NCBI GenBank assembly: GCA_965371805.1
Contig: CBDUZW010000116.1
Coordinates: forward strand, 1-8,940
Direction of reading: 5' to 3'
Length of the DNA: 8,940 nt
DNA from: JAOZTV01 sp965371805
GTDB taxonomy: Bacteria; Acidobacteriota; Aminicenantia; UBA2199
Made by a program: the position numbers and the translations under genes. The notes beneath the pieces were generated by a model. The model made no database searches. It was not told where the DNA came from and saw nothing but the letters and a program-made list of their open reading frames with translations. Below, one piece after another: positions 7,060 through 8,940 of the stretch. The number at the start of each line of letters is the position of its first letter. Within the stretch, counting starts at the first letter, position 1.

Positions 7060-7122
7060 TTATAATTTTTATCATATTGACCAAAGGAAATCAAGAGATT
7101 TTTATTTTTTTAACAAAAAATA
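7060..7122 (-). promoter_or_regulatory. AT-rich gap before atpF', possible weak promoter
   Basis: The 63 nt between the SDR stop and atpF' contain TATGAT at 7076-7071, only 11 nt before the ATG. If used as a -10 element it would give a transcript with about 5 nt or less of leader. The -35 position 17 nt upstream (ATCTCT) is poor; a TTGATT at 7094-7089 is only 12 nt away. There is no hairpin or other terminator sign, so readthrough from the SDR gene is at least as likely as a separate promoter. Confidence 0.25.
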
Positions 7123-8721
7123 TTATTTTTCTTCAGGAGATTTATAGAAAGTTTCCATCTCTCTAATTCTTCTCTCAATTTCACTTCTATCCGGGATTTT
7201 AAAATCTTCTATATGTAAAGATAAATTTTCAAAGGAATCTTCAGTTTCATCGATTATCATCTGTATCGTAATTGTGATTTTTTCATGAATCAGTAAGCTC
7301 ATTTCTTTTAAGCTTTCCTCTTTTAAAAGTTCTGTAATTATCAATTTTCCGAATTCAAGTATCACAAAGCAAACTTCATTTGCCTTAAATCCCATTTTAT
7401 ACCTATATGATGCGTGCTCTCTTGCATAATCTAATATAAGCATTCTATCACTACTTCTTACAGAAGCAGATAAAAGCTGAAGAAACATAGTAAATTCCCT
7501 ATCAAGATTATCTCTCTGCATCTGTTTGTATTTTGCAAAATCTCCATCGTCTTCTGCATTTTCGATTAGATCTAAAATGGTTTTAATAATTTCCTTTCTT
7601 TTACTAACCATTAATGTGTAAATAAGTAAGTTCGGCCTTAAAACATCTTTTTTCAAGGCCATAGCATTTTTTATTTCCCATTCATGAGGATCATTTTTCA
7701 TTTTCTCAATTAGATATAATAATCGCCTTAAAATGTGAAATCTTGCAGAAGGCTTCCATTCAAGTTCTTTTTGAGTATAATCAGAATTTGTAGTTAGCTT
7801 AAGGTCTATATACTTCATCATCCATGGTCTTTCAAATGGCCTTGTCCCAATTAATTTCCCAATAATATCTCTTATAATTACTCCTGGCCATGCAATCATT
7901 TTCGGCAAAAAAAATGGTTTTATCTCTTCGCCAAAATAAAACTCTGTGACTACAGTGAATAGTTCTTTATGCGAGGTTGTTACATTTGGACTTGCAAGGT
8001 AGATATCAAAACTTTGTAATTTTCTGGTTTTTGACAAGATTGACAGAATAAGTTTATTAACGTCACTTGTATGAATAAACGGAACAGCTGATTCCCCCTT
8101 ACCCCCAAGAATATTTGCGTTCCATTTTTTTGAAAGCCATGTTGACAAGAAAATATACAGAGGACCATATTCACAATAATCAGAAAAAACAGCTGCCAGC
8201 CTTACAATTGAACATGGAAACCACTGTGAGAACTCTTTTACTATCTTTTCTCCTATTTTTTTTGATTGCGCATAATCATAGTCAGCATCTAATATACTCT
8301 TCTCATTTAGAACTTCGCCTTCTTTGGGGAAATTTGAGGCAGCTGAAGAACTTGCAAATATAAATCTTTTGATTCGAAGAATTTTTGCCTGTTCAAGAAT
8401 ATATTTTGTACCGTTAATATTAGTTCTTTCATATTCAGGATTAGGAGTGTATTCAAAATCATAATAACCTGCAAGATGAAGTATAAAATCTGCTCCACCC
8501 TCCCTTTTGATATTATGCATTACCCATCTTAATGAGAGCCAGTCACCTATATCAACCTGTATCCATTTAATATTCGGATGATTTTCAACACCTGCATCCT
8601 TTTGCGACCTTCTTGCCATAGCATAAATGAGAAATTTTTCTTTTACTCCTTCAAGAAATCCTCTTCCTACTATTCCAGATGCACCTGTAACTATTATAGA
8701 TGGAAGTTTTCTTTTTACCAT
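7123..8721 (-). CDS. NAD(P)-dependent SDR epimerase-like protein fused to an RsbRD_N-like helical domain
   Basis: Read from ATG 8719-8721, the protein has 532 residues. Residues about 1-345 form an extended SDR domain. They include the dinucleotide motif TGASGIVG (12-19), the HLAG strand, the active-site FASSSAA serines (S125/S126) and the YAQSK pair (Y150, K154). The Arg-Arg after the second strand (MARRSQ) suggests NADP preference. The substrate cannot be told; sugar-nucleotide epimerases and dehydratases are the nearest characterised class. From about 364 to 509 comes an all-helical domain with a LLSASVRSSD segment, then DYAREHASYRYKMGF and NEV. This resembles the N-terminal domain of RsbR/RsbRD stress-signalling proteins (RsbRD_N family); that is recognition by eye. 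No membrane segment or signal peptide is obvious. An upstream TTG at 8739 would add six residues, but AGAGG at 8731-8727 is spaced 5 nt from ATG 8721 and only 2 nt from ATG 8724, so 8721 is preferred. It is probably cotranscribed with atp genes 63 nt downstream. Confidence 0.82.
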   Translation of the reverse strand: MVKRKLPSIIVTGASGIVGRGFLEGVKEKFLIYAMARRSQKDAGVENHPNIKWIQVDIGDWLSLRWVMHNIKREGGADFILHLAGYYDFEYTPNPEYERTNINGTKYILEQAKILRIKRFIFASSSAASNFPKEGEVLNEKSILDADYDYAQSKKIGEKIVKEFSQWFPCSIVRLAAVFSDYCEYGPLYIFLSTWLSKKWNANILGGKGESAVPFIHTSDVNKLILSILSKTRKLQSFDIYLASPNVTTSHKELFTVVTEFYFGEEIKPFFLPKMIAWPGVIIRDIIGKLIGTRPFERPWMMKYIDLKLTTNSDYTQKELEWKPSARFHILRRLLYLIEKMKNDPHEWEIKNAMALKKDVLRPNLLIYTLMVSKRKEIIKTILDLIENAEDDGDFAKYKQMQRDNLDREFTMFLQLLSASVRSSDRMLILDYAREHASYRYKMGFKANEVCFVILEFGKLIITELLKEESLKEMSLLIHEKITITIQMIIDETEDSFENLSLHIEDFKIPDRSEIERRIREMETFYKSPEEK

Positions 8722-8724
8722 CAT

Positions 8725-8731
8725 CACCTCT
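8725..8731 (-). promoter_or_regulatory. Shine-Dalgarno deciding the SDR gene start
   Basis: The minus strand reads AGAGGTG at 8731-8725, followed by two consecutive ATG codons. AGAGG is 5 nt from the second ATG (8721), a normal distance. The TTG at 8739 has no such site upstream, which argues against the longest reading of the gene. Confidence 0.6.
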
Positions 8732-8745
8732 GCAAACAATTATAA

Positions 8746-8807
8746 ATTATAAAAAAAAATAAATCCAGTAATTAAGGGACATGTGTCAAATAAGAAAAAT
8801 CATATCA
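8746..8807 (-). promoter_or_regulatory. Candidate promoter region for the SDR-atp transcript
   Basis: On the minus strand an extended -10 element, TGA plus TATGAT, lies at 8807-8799 and would start transcription near 8792, about 70 nt before the SDR ATG. Its -35 (ATTAAT) is poor, as is tolerated with an extended -10. Alternatives in the same stretch are a perfect TTGACA at 8789-8784, whose partner at 17-19 nt (GGATTT, GATTTA or ATTTAT) is weak, and a perfect TATAAT at 8751-8746 with no matching -35. Base composition alone produces such hexamers easily, so the exact element is uncertain. Confidence 0.35.
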
Positions 8808-8885
8808 CAAATTAATTTAATATTAATTAATGTTATAATATTGATATTACTTTATATTTTTAGAAATAGATTTGCTTCTTTATAC

Positions 8886-8939
8886 CTGTTGAAGTTCAGA
8901 AACATATTAGACTCTGATCCCCCAAAAAACCCAAATGAT
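8886..8939 (-). repeat. Right arm of a 54-bp perfect inverted repeat at the window ends
   Basis: This is the exact inverse of bases 1-54, starting CTGTTGAAGTTC and ending CCCAAATGAT. It lies 165 nt upstream of the SDR start, with only AT-rich DNA between. Being inverted rather than direct, it does not indicate a circular molecule. The same caution about assembly edges applies as for the left arm. Confidence 0.9.
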
Positions 8940-8940
8940 A

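Noticed and set aside
8115..8498. Short open frames on both strands overlapping the SDR gene.
   Set aside because: They overlap the conserved SDR coding sequence and have no motif or ribosome site.
8722..8739. TTG start at 8739 giving six extra residues on the SDR protein.
   Set aside because: The extension covers the AGAGGTG ribosome site itself; ATG 8721 has proper spacing and leaves the dinucleotide motif at the usual distance from the N-terminus.
8811..8830. AT-only palindromic stretch (TTAATATTAA at 8817-8826) as an operator.
   Set aside because: The sequence is almost entirely A/T, so short palindromes arise by chance, and no known operator consensus fits.
1..8940. The whole window as a composite transposon carrying the ATP synthase operon between inverted ends.
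   Set aside because: No transposase is present, the repeats lie exactly at the window edges, and the cargo is core housekeeping genes. A repeat at an assembly boundary is simpler.
1..8940. CRISPR arrays, tRNA or rRNA genes, riboswitches.
   Set aside because: No regularly spaced direct repeats, cloverleaf-like segments or long structured leaders were found; the few gene-free stretches are short and AT-rich.

Overview
This AT-rich window holds one leftward (minus-strand) gene train. It is dominated by the F1/stator part of an F-type ATP synthase operon in the order atpF', atpF, atpH, atpA, atpG, atpD, atpC. A long SDR (epimerase-like) gene precedes it and a PHP-domain phosphoesterase gene follows it. 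All genes are intact, use the standard bacterial code and are very tightly packed. The paired b'/b subunits, the secretory-type leader on AtpF and the absence of atpB/atpE next to atpF' resemble Desulfobacterota-type organisation. That assignment is an inference, and other low-GC Gram-negative lineages remain possible.

Layout from right to left, which is the direction of transcription. Bases 8740-8940 are gene-free and carry candidate promoter elements plus one arm of a 54-bp inverted repeat. Bases 7123-8721 encode an SDR protein fused to a C-terminal all-helical domain resembling the RsbRD N-terminal (RsbT co-antagonist) family. After a 63-nt AT-rich gap, the atp genes run from 7059 to 1177 with 4-nt ATGA overlaps, a direct abutment, a 1-nt TAATG overlap or gaps of 4-8 nt. 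After 63 nt more, a TrpH/YciV-like PHP protein occupies 259-1113. Bases 1-258 are gene-free and hold a MITE-like 158-bp element flanked by TTA duplications, a weak hairpin and the second arm of the 54-bp inverted repeat.

The atp products make the alpha3-beta3 catalytic head (AtpA, AtpD), central rotor stalk (AtpG, AtpC) and peripheral stator (AtpH plus the membrane-anchored AtpF/AtpF' pair). Subunits a and c of the proton (or sodium) channel are not here and must be encoded elsewhere. The flanking SDR and PHP genes have no known part in ATP synthesis; only position links them to the operon.

No strongly novel system is visible. The points most worth a second look are the SDR/RsbRD-like fusion, the small element inserted exactly at the PHP stop codon, and the identical inverted 54-bp sequences at both ends. 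Those ends may be a dispersed repeat that limited the assembly rather than transposon ends.
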